From Bacteroidales bacterium (GTDB lineage Bacteria > Bacteroidota > Bacteroidia > Bacteroidales > VadinHA17): a stretch of DNA of 64,000 nucleotides. Location: positions 41,949 through 105,948 of the forward strand of contig JALHSP010000102.1 in assembly GCA_022865305.1 (NCBI GenBank). Reading direction: 5' to 3'. Below are positions 56,710 through 64,000 of the stretch, one piece after another. Position 1 is the first letter of the stretch. Every line of letters starts with the position of its first letter. A program made the translations under genes and the position numbers. The notes beneath the pieces are model-generated. The model saw nothing but the letters and a program-made list of their open reading frames with translations, searched no databases and had not been told where the DNA came from.

Positions 56710-56982
56710 TTAATTATACTCTAATACGCAGAATATCACCTTAATACATATATCATTATTACTCTAATCCATTAATAATCTTCAGTTTATCCATCAATTT
56801 GTGCTATTTTTTGACGAATCACCGAATTTCTTTTATTAATCAGTTATTACTGTAAATCTATATCATAATTGCTTGGATAATGAAAGTTGGAAAACGTTCC
56901 ATTACCCCAATAAATGGACATTTTGCGATTGTCTAAGTTGATCATAAATACTAATTTCATCCTGTAATTTAAATATTGAATT
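56710..56982. other. Non-coding gap between remnant and next gene
   Basis: About 270 nt of AT-rich DNA with stops in every frame. A minus frame overlapping it (56.85-57.09 kb) is the shadow of the following gene. No hairpin or promoter of good quality was seen. Confidence 0.4.
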
Positions 56983-57567
56983 GTGGAAAATATTTCAGTC
57001 AATAATAAAACTGATGTAATTAAAAATAGATTCAGCGATACTGAAGCTGACATCATAGACCTCTCTGCCGGTTTAAGCAGATCCAATCCGGAAATTGTAG
57101 ACCTGATTGCCGAAGGCGGTGAAGATTTTTACAATTATCTTCAGTTTCTTAATCTGATTCGTGTCAGCAATATGATTGTTCTCTCTCCAAAGCACCATTA
57201 TTACTTCGAATCCTACGATTTAGCTGATGTAAGGGTACTGGTAAATATTGTCAGGTTAAATCAGATAAAAAATTTAGGCAGTTTTCTGGATACTGTTTAT
57301 AATGTTTTACCCCCAAAAGCTGATTTCATCGGATGCTTTACTGAGAGCAAAGTCAGAAATGGTAATATTTTCCCGTTCTATCCGCCTGTAAAAATATTCA
57401 ATATGGTTGTCAATTTTCTAAATTCAAAGACAGAGCGGAATATGAACAAAAAAGATATCTTAAAGCTCTTTTCATTATACGGTTTTAAAGTGAATGATAT
57501 GACTGAAATCAACGGGCTGATGTATTTTAATGCCCAGGTTAACAAGGAATTGAAAAACAGTCTTTAA
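56983..57567 (+). CDS. Bacteroidetes conserved ~190-residue protein of polysaccharide loci, unknown function
   Basis: The 194-residue product starts at GTG, directly after an in-frame TGA, and has no ATG until residue 65. Its sequence is of a family I recognise from Bacteroidetes exopolysaccharide regions: NPEIVDLIAEGGEDFYNYLQFL, SPKHHYYFESYDLADVRVLVNI, LGSFLDTVYNVLPPKADFIGCF, PFYPPVKIFNMVVNFL and, at the end, GFKVNDMTEINGLMYFNAQ. Similarity to degenerate class I methyltransferases has been suggested for such proteins, but no SAM-binding glycine loop is present here. Soluble, no signal peptide. No polysaccharide genes are adjacent, so it looks displaced. Confidence 0.65.
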   Translation: MENISVNNKTDVIKNRFSDTEADIIDLSAGLSRSNPEIVDLIAEGGEDFYNYLQFLNLIRVSNMIVLSPKHHYYFESYDLADVRVLVNIVRLNQIKNLGSFLDTVYNVLPPKADFIGCFTESKVRNGNIFPFYPPVKIFNMVVNFLNSKTERNMNKKDILKLFSLYGFKVNDMTEINGLMYFNAQVNKELKNSL

Positions 57568-57910
57568 AATTTTATACCACCACTGTAAATTAATAATTTT
57601 ATTCGGCCCCGGTTCTCAGGGTATGGGATTTCAAAATATTTCAGATTTTTGTTTCAGGATTAATTCAGAAGAATGCCGGAGAAAAGTACCGGTTTTGCCA
57701 GCATTTTCAATCTTTAGATAGTCTCCAGTTTATTAAAATCTGCCGGATCGTTGCATTCCATGAAGCAGAATTATATGATTGCAGGAAAATAGTTGATCTA
57801 TATTAATATTATTAGTACTTTCAAAGATGAAATTTTTTGAGTTTGACGGAATAAATTAGTTTTAAAATGGTCTATAGAATGTAGATAGACTTGAAAATAA
57901 TCTGTAGAAT
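57568..57910. other. Non-coding gap before the RND adaptor gene
   Basis: About 340 nt of AT-rich sequence with no convincing frame. A short direct repeat (tctatagaatgta and tctgtagaatatg) lies just before the adaptor start. No strong terminator or full promoter was seen. Confidence 0.4.
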
Positions 57911-59239
57911 ATGAAAAGAACATTTATTATTAGTGGGATTGTAATTGTTGTTGCATTTATAGCATTGTTTTTATTCAACAAATTAACATCAAAACGTGAC
58001 AATGTCAGTACTTATACAGAGGCTAAAAAAGGGAATTTTGAAATAACTGTAACAAATGCCGGTGAATTATATGCCGAAAGATCAATTGATATCAAAGGCC
58101 CTTCAATCGAAGAAACTTCCGGTCAGGATCATGGTCCGGGTGGCGGTGGACAGGGGTTTCAATCCAGGGGTGGGCACATGCGTGCAGCAGATCTTAAGAT
58201 TCAGGACCTTGTACCTGAAGGTACTATGGTGAAGGAAGGTGATTATATTGCACAGCTCGACAGGACTAGCTATGACAACACACTGAAAGATGCCATTGAA
58301 GAGCTTACAACACTCCAGGCAGACCTGGAGATGAGAATACTGGATACTGCGGTTACCCTTACTAATCTGAGGGATGAAATCAGGAACCAGGTATTTGTGG
58401 TAGAAGAGGCATTAATTACCCTCGAACAGTCAAAATATGAACCTCCGGCGACCATACGTCAGGCAGAGATAAGTCTGAATAAAGCGCAAAGGGCCCTGGA
58501 GCAGTTAAGAAAGAGTTATTCTCTGAGGCGTGCTCAAGCCCTGAGGGATATTACCCGCCAGAAACAGCTCCTTGCCGATGGAACTACTCTTGTTAATAAT
58601 CTCCAGGAGTTCCTGGCAAAGTTTACAATAAAGGCGCCTTCTCCCGGTATAGTTATTTATAAGGAAGAATGGAGCGGGGCTAAAAGAAAAACGGGGTCAA
58701 CAGTCAATGCTTTTGATCTTGTAATTGCGACCCTGCCTGATCTTACATCAATGATCTCCAAGACCTATGTCAGCGAAATTGATGTAAATAAAGTCAAAAA
58801 TGGTCAGAAAGTAAGTATTTCTATAGATGCTTTACCCGGTAAAGCAATTGCCGGTACTGTGATGAGTGTGGCCAATATCGGTGAACAGTTTGAGAATTCG
58901 GATGCTAAAATGTTCGAAGTGCTGATTAAGGTCAATGGTTCTGAAACTGACCTTAGACCTTCAATGACTACGTGGAATAAAATAATTATTAACTCTTTTA
59001 ATGATGTTGTTTTTATCCCGCTTGAATGTGTACAGGCAGGAACAGACAGTATCCCGTTCGTATATAAAAGGAATAAGACAAAACAGATTGTAGTGCTTGG
59101 CCCATTTAACGATAAGAATGTGATCGTTGAACAGGGTCTTGAACCGGGAACCTCTATTTATGTGGTCCCGCCTGCAGAAACTTCGAAATTTAAGCTTGTC
59201 GGTGAAAACCTTATTGCCAGTATAAAAGAGACAAAATAA
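57911..59239 (+). CDS. Orphan RND/MacA-type periplasmic adaptor (HlyD family)
   Basis: The 442-residue protein has one N-terminal membrane helix (about 5-25) and the membrane-fusion-protein order. There is a lipoyl-like half (FEITVTNAGELYAERS; VPEGTMVKEGDYIAQLD), a long coiled hairpin (about 120-245), the return lipoyl half (FTIKAPSPGIVIYKEEW) and a beta-barrel (ISKTYVSEIDVNKVKNGQKVSISIDA). Unusual is a Gly/His-rich insert near residue 75 (DHGPGGGGQGFQSRGGHM). Adaptors of this kind link an inner-membrane pump to an outer-membrane channel. No MacB, RND or TolC-like gene is next to it, so the partner is elsewhere or lost. Confidence 0.85.
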   Translation: MKRTFIISGIVIVVAFIALFLFNKLTSKRDNVSTYTEAKKGNFEITVTNAGELYAERSIDIKGPSIEETSGQDHGPGGGGQGFQSRGGHMRAADLKIQDLVPEGTMVKEGDYIAQLDRTSYDNTLKDAIEELTTLQADLEMRILDTAVTLTNLRDEIRNQVFVVEEALITLEQSKYEPPATIRQAEISLNKAQRALEQLRKSYSLRRAQALRDITRQKQLLADGTTLVNNLQEFLAKFTIKAPSPGIVIYKEEWSGAKRKTGSTVNAFDLVIATLPDLTSMISKTYVSEIDVNKVKNGQKVSISIDALPGKAIAGTVMSVANIGEQFENSDAKMFEVLIKVNGSETDLRPSMTTWNKIIINSFNDVVFIPLECVQAGTDSIPFVYKRNKTKQIVVLGPFNDKNVIVEQGLEPGTSIYVVPPAETSKFKLVGENLIASIKETK

Positions 59240-59258
59240 CCTTTAGGATTTATCTCTT

Positions 59259-59307
59259 AAAAATCCATCCATCCTCAATTATGAAAATAAGGGATAAATG
59301 GATTTTT
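59259..59307 (+). terminator. Hairpin after the RND adaptor gene
   Basis: AAAAATCCAT and ATGGATTTTT form a 10-bp stem with a 29-nt loop about 20 nt after the stop; the right arm ends in T5. The long loop makes it weaker than the terminators at 21.1 and 31.2 kb. Confidence 0.4.
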
Positions 59308-59429
59308 ATTTGACCTGCCTTGTTTTTTTTCTAGATTGAATATTCTAAAATAATTAGTGATCTTCATTAATTATTTAAATCAATGTGGGTCATTATCTTT
59401 AAGTTCGTCAAATCTAACAGAGGAAGAAT

Positions 59430-61064
59430 ATGAGATATGGAGTATTCAATTTATTAATACTGGTAGTAGTAAGTTTTATTCCTGGTCAGTCCAATTCACA
59501 GACTACATACAAGGTAGGTGATGGCCAGAGTTATACATCTATCGGGGCTGTTCCATGGGAAAATCTTGCAGCAGGTGATTCAGTAAAAATATATTGGCGA
59601 AGTGCCCCTTATAAAGAAAAATGGGTGATTAACTGTGCAGGCCAGCCAGATAAGTGGATTACTGTAATTGGCATACCTAACTCATCAGGGCAGTTGCCGG
59701 TAATTGACGGACAGGATGCAACAACACGCAGCCAGTTGAATTATTGGGGAGAAGAACGTAGTGTTATTAAAATTGGCGGTTCGAATAATCCTGCTGACGG
59801 TATGCCATGTTATATTAATCTTGAAAATCTTGAAATAAGGAACGGGCGAAGTACTTATTCATTTACCGGACGTAGCGGTGTTGTGTCTTATAGTTCGAAT
59901 GCTGCAGCTGTATATCTGGAGAAAGGTGAAAATATTGTTATTAAAAACTGTACACTCACAAATTGTGGTAATGGTTTTTTCGCAGCGAGTGGTTCCAAAA
60001 ACATAATCATTGAGAATTGTTATTTGTATGACAATGGTAATATATCAAGCATCTATGAGCATAATTGTTACACAGAATCACAGGGAATTGTTTTTCAATA
60101 TAATCACTTTGGTCCCTTATTATCAGGCGCATCGGGGAATAATTTGAAAGACAGATCGGCCGGAACAATTATCCGCTATAACTGGATTGAAAGCGGAAAC
60201 CGGCAGTTGGACCTTGTGGATAGTGATAAACCAGAAATTACGGGTTTATCCCAATATCGCTCTACCTATGTTTACGGGAATATATTAATCGAACCTGATG
60301 GTGCAGGAAACAACCAGATATGTCATTATGGAGGAGACAGCGGCGATGAATCAACTTACAGAAAGGGCACACTATACTTTTTCAATAACACAGTCGTCTC
60401 TGCCAGAAGTGGTAATACAACCCTGTTCAGACTTAGTACAAATTCTGAAACTGCAAATTGTTTTAACAACATTTTATATGTTTCAGCACCTGGCGACGGA
60501 CTTGCAATGCTTGATAGTTACGGAGTTTTGAACATTCAAAATAACTGGATGAAAGAAAACTGGGTCAGAAGTCACGGTGAATTATCAGGTTCGGTCAGTA
60601 ATATGGGGAACAATATAACAGGTACTGCACCAGGGTTTATAAATGAGGGGGCGCAAGACTACCATTTGCTTCAGGAATCAGAATGTATTAATAAAGGAAC
60701 AGACGTACCTGTAAATTATACTGTTAATTTTGAATATGTTAAACATCAGCAACAGGAATTAAAGAATATTTCAGGATTGATTGACCTGGGAGCTTTTGAA
60801 TATGCTTTATCAACCTTAATTAAACCACCGGATACAAATGGGCTTATTATTTTTCCTAATCCTGTTCATGAAAAAGTATTTATTAAATGTCCTGCAATCA
60901 TATACAAAATGTCAATTATAAATATTCCCGGGAAGGAACATTTCCTGATAACATCTCCGGGCTACGAAACTTATGCAGATATTCGCAATTTTGGCAAAGG
61001 GATTTATTTATTAAAACTCTATACAGAAGCCGGAATTATTATAAAGAAGCTAATCGTTAATTAA
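59430..61064 (+). CDS. Secreted right-handed beta-helix protein with T9SS type A sorting domain
   Basis: The 544-residue protein has a signal peptide (about 1-24, ending QSNSQ). A right-handed parallel beta-helix (about 60-420) has repeated N/D-rich turns (YINLENLEIRNGRS, ENIVIKNCTLTNCGNGF, KNIIIENCYLYDNGN, GTIIRYNWIESGNRQ). The C-terminal about 75 residues are a T9SS sorting domain (IIFPNPVHEKVFIK, then FGKGIYLLKLYTEAG, then KKLIVN). It should be exported by the T9SS and attached to the surface after PorU cleavage. The fold suggests a polysaccharide lyase or glycan-binding protein, but no catalytic set is clear. An AGAGGAAG site precedes the ATG. Confidence 0.88.
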   Translation: MRYGVFNLLILVVVSFIPGQSNSQTTYKVGDGQSYTSIGAVPWENLAAGDSVKIYWRSAPYKEKWVINCAGQPDKWITVIGIPNSSGQLPVIDGQDATTRSQLNYWGEERSVIKIGGSNNPADGMPCYINLENLEIRNGRSTYSFTGRSGVVSYSSNAAAVYLEKGENIVIKNCTLTNCGNGFFAASGSKNIIIENCYLYDNGNISSIYEHNCYTESQGIVFQYNHFGPLLSGASGNNLKDRSAGTIIRYNWIESGNRQLDLVDSDKPEITGLSQYRSTYVYGNILIEPDGAGNNQICHYGGDSGDESTYRKGTLYFFNNTVVSARSGNTTLFRLSTNSETANCFNNILYVSAPGDGLAMLDSYGVLNIQNNWMKENWVRSHGELSGSVSNMGNNITGTAPGFINEGAQDYHLLQESECINKGTDVPVNYTVNFEYVKHQQQELKNISGLIDLGAFEYALSTLIKPPDTNGLIIFPNPVHEKVFIKCPAIIYKMSIINIPGKEHFLITSPGYETYADIRNFGKGIYLLKLYTEAGIIIKKLIVN

Positions 61065-61169
61065 AACTAAATGCCAGATCTTGAAATATTGGAACTGCTT
61101 ACGCGTACGCTTAAGCTCCAAAGCTTCAGCGACTGAGCACCAACGGCACGGCGCAGAGGCGCATAATGT

Positions 61170-62225
61170 TTACTTTAATTTCGTTTTAATTATCACCGGA
61201 TTATGATCTGAGTTCTCAAAATCCAGATCAATACCTTTCACCATGACAGATTCAACATTCGGCGAAAGCAGGAAAAAGTCAATTACAGTGGTTGTGGTGA
61301 TTAAAGGGTCATAAGGGGCTATTACTGTTCTGTTTGAAGGAATTTTATTATCGTAAATCCATTTCCAGTCGGGAGGCAAATAATCAGGAGAAATAATCAT
61401 TTGTTCGACATTTATCTTATTTCTTGAAAATTCAGGAACAAAGTCTGGAGGACAATGATTCCAGTCACCGCCTGCAATTATGTAATTGCCATTCTTATAT
61501 TCATTAATAACGAAGCTCTTTAAATACTCCATCTGAGCTTTGCGGATTTCTCCCGGATCAAAAGCTTCATTGTGAGCGTTTATTATTAATAACTCTTTCC
61601 CGTTCGTTAAAGGATAGCGGTTTACCAGGAAACATCTGTCGAGCATAAATAGCTGTTTTGGAAATCCATATTGACCGGGGGAAGCATACCTTACCGAAGA
61701 AGAAGGTTTGTATTTGCTGAATGTTGATATTCCTGAGATGACTTTCCCCATCGGGGATAATAGAGGTACCGGAACAAAAAAAACATCGTAATTTGTAGCA
61801 AAATTTCCGGAATAGGTTTTCAGGTTCTCGGCAATGGTCGTGTATTCATCAATTTTATAGCTTCTCTTGCTTTTCTTGTCAACTTCCTGAAGTAAAATAA
61901 AATTGATGCTTTCATCGCTTTTCAGAAAACTTAATATGGATGTAAGGTTCTTTACACAATTCTCTTTGGGAGTAAAAACCTTTTTGCCTCCGTCATAAAA
62001 GAAATCCATTTCCTTATCCAGGCCGCAGTATCCGATGTTCCAGGTAAGCAATGACAGCTCAGCTGAATTGCTTATTACTGAAGGGTATTCATTAACAGTA
62101 ATGGTAACTTTTTCTTCTGGTTTATAGTCAGTAATAAGTGCATACACTATTAATCCAATAAATCCAACCACCACTATAATTAACAGTACCAATAATACAT
62201 TCATAATTTTCCTGATAAATTTCAT
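61170..62225 (-). CDS. Membrane-anchored endonuclease/exonuclease/phosphatase (EEP) family protein
   Basis: The 351-residue protein has one N-terminal transmembrane helix (about 8-32) and an EEP domain facing the periplasm. Motifs in order are LLTWNIGYCGLD, FILLQEVDKKSKRS, LIINAHNEAFDPGE, IIAGGDWNHCPP and, at the end, FENSDHNPVIIK. All catalytic residues (Asn, Glu, Asp, Asn, His) are present. Members include nucleases, sphingomyelinases and inositol phosphatases; the membrane form in Bacteroidetes has no assigned substrate. It converges on the beta-helix gene. Confidence 0.9.
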   Translation of the reverse strand: MKFIRKIMNVLLVLLIIVVVGFIGLIVYALITDYKPEEKVTITVNEYPSVISNSAELSLLTWNIGYCGLDKEMDFFYDGGKKVFTPKENCVKNLTSILSFLKSDESINFILLQEVDKKSKRSYKIDEYTTIAENLKTYSGNFATNYDVFFVPVPLLSPMGKVISGISTFSKYKPSSSVRYASPGQYGFPKQLFMLDRCFLVNRYPLTNGKELLIINAHNEAFDPGEIRKAQMEYLKSFVINEYKNGNYIIAGGDWNHCPPDFVPEFSRNKINVEQMIISPDYLPPDWKWIYDNKIPSNRTVIAPYDPLITTTTVIDFFLLSPNVESVMVKGIDLDFENSDHNPVIIKTKLK

Positions 62226-62572
62226 ACATACAGTTATTTAAGTTGATATGCAGGCATCATATACAAAATTACTCAAAATTAAATTCTCTGTTTTGAGTAC
62301 CTGGATAATTATTAGTGTAATTATTCAGGATAAGAGGTAAATTAATGTTAATACAAAGCGATAAGTTTTTTACTTTATATACCGAAATCGGCCGGTAAAA
62401 GAGACATTTGTGCTATTATCTGTATGAATAATTCTTTTAATTGATAAAAGTTACACCAATATTAAACCAAAGTCAATTTAATTTTAATTTTAATACAGAT
62501 GTGGAGGGAATGTGTTCAGGATTAGAACGCGAACGAAATGAAGAAAGAAATATTATTCTTCTAATACTTATT
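62226..62572. other. AT-rich intergenic region
   Basis: About 350 nt with no coding frame. Two TAATTTTG boxes on the minus strand (62264-62271 and 62274-62281) are possible -7 elements for the EEP gene, though without a clear -33. Confidence 0.4.
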
Positions 62573-62604
62573 ATTGACATTCTATATAATATACTTTAAA
62601 TTTG
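62573..62604 (+). promoter_or_regulatory. Bacteroidetes-type promoter for the SH3 gene
   Basis: ATTG at 62573-62576, exactly 20 bases, then TAAATTTG (TAnnTTTG) at 62597-62604, giving a leader of about 90 nt. An unusually strong ribosome site (AGGGAGGT, 62689-62696) lies 5 nt before the ATG. Confidence 0.6.
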
Positions 62605-62701
62605 ATCGTATATCTATATTGGCAGCAGAAGATATTTTGGGTATATAGTATTTAAACGTGTAATTCAACTAATAATTCCAAACAAAAAAGGGAGGTATGC
62701 T

Positions 62702-63625
62702 ATGTTAAAAAGGATATTTTGCACGCTTTTAGCGGGGATTATTCTTCTATTTTTTCACATTGAGGTTTCTAATGCACAAACCTTAAATATTGTGAAAAAT
62801 GGTAATCTGCGCTCAGCACCGAGTACAACAGCAAAAATAATAGGAAAAGTAACTGTCAGGCAAGAGGTTACACAGGTCGGGAAATCAGGGGAATGGTATA
62901 AAATCAAATTACCCGGTGGACAGGTAGGATGGGCGCATCAGATGCTTATTTCTGCAAAACCTGCAGTAAAAAAAGGAACTACGGTAAAATCTGAAATAGC
63001 TACAGCAATATCAGAAGGAGCTTCGGTAAGAAAGATAGATGCGTCCGATCTGGGACCTGTTGCACCTGATAATTTTTCAGCAAAATCAGGAATCATGAAT
63101 TATCTGTCCAAAGTATCTGCCGGTACACATTGTTTAATTAAGGGGGATAGTACATCTACCATTTGGTATTTAGTACTGTACAGTGGTGATAAACTCGAAT
63201 ATTCGAAAAGTAAGAGCGGACCTGGTAAGCCAACCGGAAATGTTATATATTTTGATAACGCCGGCGGATTGGATCCGGCAGTCGGAGCTGTTTATGACGA
63301 CAAAGGCAATACAATCATTCCAAAGGGAAAGAATTTAATCTCACAGCCCCATCAATCAGGAGCAACTTATAGTATATGGAAAAAGACAATGCCAGGTGAG
63401 TATGGACCAATGGCCCCCGAGCATCTTCCTAATTTTCTTGGGATCGGTACTGCCGTTAGATTTCCTCCTGATACATGGATATTATTTGGTGATAAACAAT
63501 ATAGAAACGGAGGGTTTATAATTACGCAGCTTAGTGTAGAATTTTTACCAAGGACTGAGGTCAAATATGATCTCGGGACATTTATATTTTACGACAGGCA
63601 ATGGAGAAGGCTCAAGTCCCGGTAA
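62702..63625 (+). CDS. Exported protein with N-terminal bacterial SH3 domain
   Basis: The 307-residue protein has a signal peptide (about 1-26, ending VSNAQ) and a bacterial SH3 domain at about 27-82 (NGNLRSAPSTTAKIIGKV, WYKIKLPGGQVGWAHQML). SH3b domains often bind peptidoglycan peptides. A spacer follows (about 83-125). The C-terminal 180 residues contain two related blocks that both begin DLGPVAPDNF / EYGPMAPEHL and run into a short beta-rich unit (GTHCLIKGDSTSTIWYLVLY; GTAVRFPPDTWILFGDKQY), an internal duplication of unknown function. A strong promoter and ribosome site suggest good expression. Confidence 0.75.
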   Translation: MLKRIFCTLLAGIILLFFHIEVSNAQTLNIVKNGNLRSAPSTTAKIIGKVTVRQEVTQVGKSGEWYKIKLPGGQVGWAHQMLISAKPAVKKGTTVKSEIATAISEGASVRKIDASDLGPVAPDNFSAKSGIMNYLSKVSAGTHCLIKGDSTSTIWYLVLYSGDKLEYSKSKSGPGKPTGNVIYFDNAGGLDPAVGAVYDDKGNTIIPKGKNLISQPHQSGATYSIWKKTMPGEYGPMAPEHLPNFLGIGTAVRFPPDTWILFGDKQYRNGGFIITQLSVEFLPRTEVKYDLGTFIFYDRQWRRLKSR

Positions 63626-63884
63626 TAAATTTGGAGATATTTTTAACGGAACGATTATATAAAGAAAATTTAAGTTAAGAATAAGAATCCAGAACATAGC
63701 TAATCCTGATTGGTGTAAGTAAAAACCGGCACTCTTTCAATGTTTTGGACCAGGACTCTGTCTTTAAGGCATCGCGCTTTGTTTCATCCATTCATCCAGA
63801 TTCCTATGTAATTGGATGGATGGATTTTCTATTTGTAAAAGTTGGTATAACTGAGTTAATTAAGGTTTGCTGATAAAGTAGATT
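63626..63884. other. Intergenic region after the SH3 gene
   Basis: About 260 nt without a coding frame. It holds one strong hairpin (listed separately) and no promoter that I trust. Confidence 0.4.
63786..63829 (+). terminator. Hairpin with 13-bp stem downstream of the SH3 gene
   Basis: ATCCATTCATCCA and TGGATGGATGGAT pair along 13 positions (one G-T) with a 14-nt loop, followed by TTTCT. It lies about 160 nt after the stop. The stem shares the ATCCATCCAT motif with the hairpin at 59.26 kb. Confidence 0.5.
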
Positions 63885-64000
63885 TTAATATTCTACCTCC
63901 ATTTTTTTAAACTGGTATTCTTTCCCGGGAAAAACATTGATCATGATTTGCCCGATACATTCTATAATTCTGGCACCCATCTTAGTGACCTTTTCCAAAA
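63885..64000 (-). CDS. C-terminal end of a gene running off the window (partial)
   Basis: A minus-strand frame is open from the right edge to a TAA. It reads LEKVTKMGARIIECIGQIM, then INVFPGKEYQFKKMEVEY. The mix of residues looks like protein, and no other frame here is open as far. Too short to assign a family, and chance cannot be excluded. Confidence 0.4.
   Translation of the reverse strand, partial: LEKVTKMGARIIECIGQIMINVFPGKEYQFKKMEVEY

Noticed and set aside
50359..56825. Shared TTTTTGACGAATC at about 50.36 and 56.81 kb as a regulatory motif
   Set aside because: Only two copies, in AT-rich DNA, with no consistent distance or orientation to a start codon.
56847..57086. Minus-strand 79-codon frame
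   Set aside because: It overlaps the start of the GTG-initiated conserved protein and has no recognisable features.
1..64000. tRNA, rRNA, CRISPR array, IS element or prophage
   Set aside because: No cloverleaf, rRNA signature, repeat-spacer pattern or transposase/integrase motif was noticed on either strand by eye; a tRNA scan or profile search was not possible here.

Overview
The window looks like a chromosomal piece of a Bacteroidota bacterium, probably in or near the Bacteroidales/Marinilabiliales. The evidence is a type IX secretion system (T9SS) locus (PorU, PorV, PorP/SprF-like, GldJ-like), a T9SS C-terminal sorting domain on a cargo protein, Bacteroidetes-only families (DUF6048/DUF6452-like, PD40-TPR proteins), the Bacteroidetes-type HutU, AT-rich intergenic DNA, weak Shine-Dalgarno sites, and several promoters of the TTTG-N20-TAnnTTTG type. 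I saw no rRNA, tRNA, CRISPR array, prophage or intact transposase.

Layout. 1-5.6 kb (minus): an operon-like run of three paralogous exported TPR + PD40 beta-propeller proteins that differ at the C-terminus (SPOR domain, nothing, or a proline-rich linker plus membrane anchor), followed by the start of a small lipoprotein. 5.8-10 kb (minus): 2-oxoacid dehydrogenase E2, an unusual glycosyltransferase fused to a membrane/Rossmann module, a decayed aminotransferase fragment, and recR. 10-23.9 kb: sodium symporter, DUF6048/DUF6452-like pair, alaS, two tandem M23 peptidases, a CapA-like protein, a MerR regulator, Nif3-like and zinc-ribbon proteins, hutU and ispF. Three G/C-rich palindromic intergenic elements lie in this part. 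23.9-32.6 kb: the T9SS locus, with porU-porV on the minus strand and porP-gldJ-murF on the plus strand. A perfect 17-bp palindrome sits between the two arms. 32.6-46.8 kb: housekeeping and envelope genes (metallophosphoesterase, GT2, LpxL-like acyltransferase, inositol-phosphatase family, mtaB, DUF1080, PhoH, folC, 5'-nucleotidase, aldo/keto reductase, M28 peptidase, TerC). 46.9-64 kb: an accessory part with long non-coding gaps, an orphan PAS histidine kinase, a lysozyme-like protein with a small cationic ORF, GH106 and GH28 glycosidases suited to rhamnogalacturonan, a T9SS beta-helix cargo protein, an orphan RND adaptor, and two gene remnants.

How the parts fit. PorU, PorV, PorP and GldJ are parts of the machine that exports and anchors surface proteins. 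The beta-helix protein carries a matching sorting domain, and the broken glycine-rich protein at 55.8-56.7 kb appears to have carried one before a frameshift. The TPR-PD40 trio resembles the front part of the T9SS accessory protein PorE without its OmpA domain. The right-hand 14 kb looks like a turnover zone where surface and polysaccharide-degrading genes are gained and lost. Several default longest-ORF starts are wrong. They fall inside promoters (gldJ, hutU), a terminator (murF) or the upstream gene (the DUF6048-like gene), and corrected starts are given. Residue numbers are counted or estimated by eye; no searches were run.
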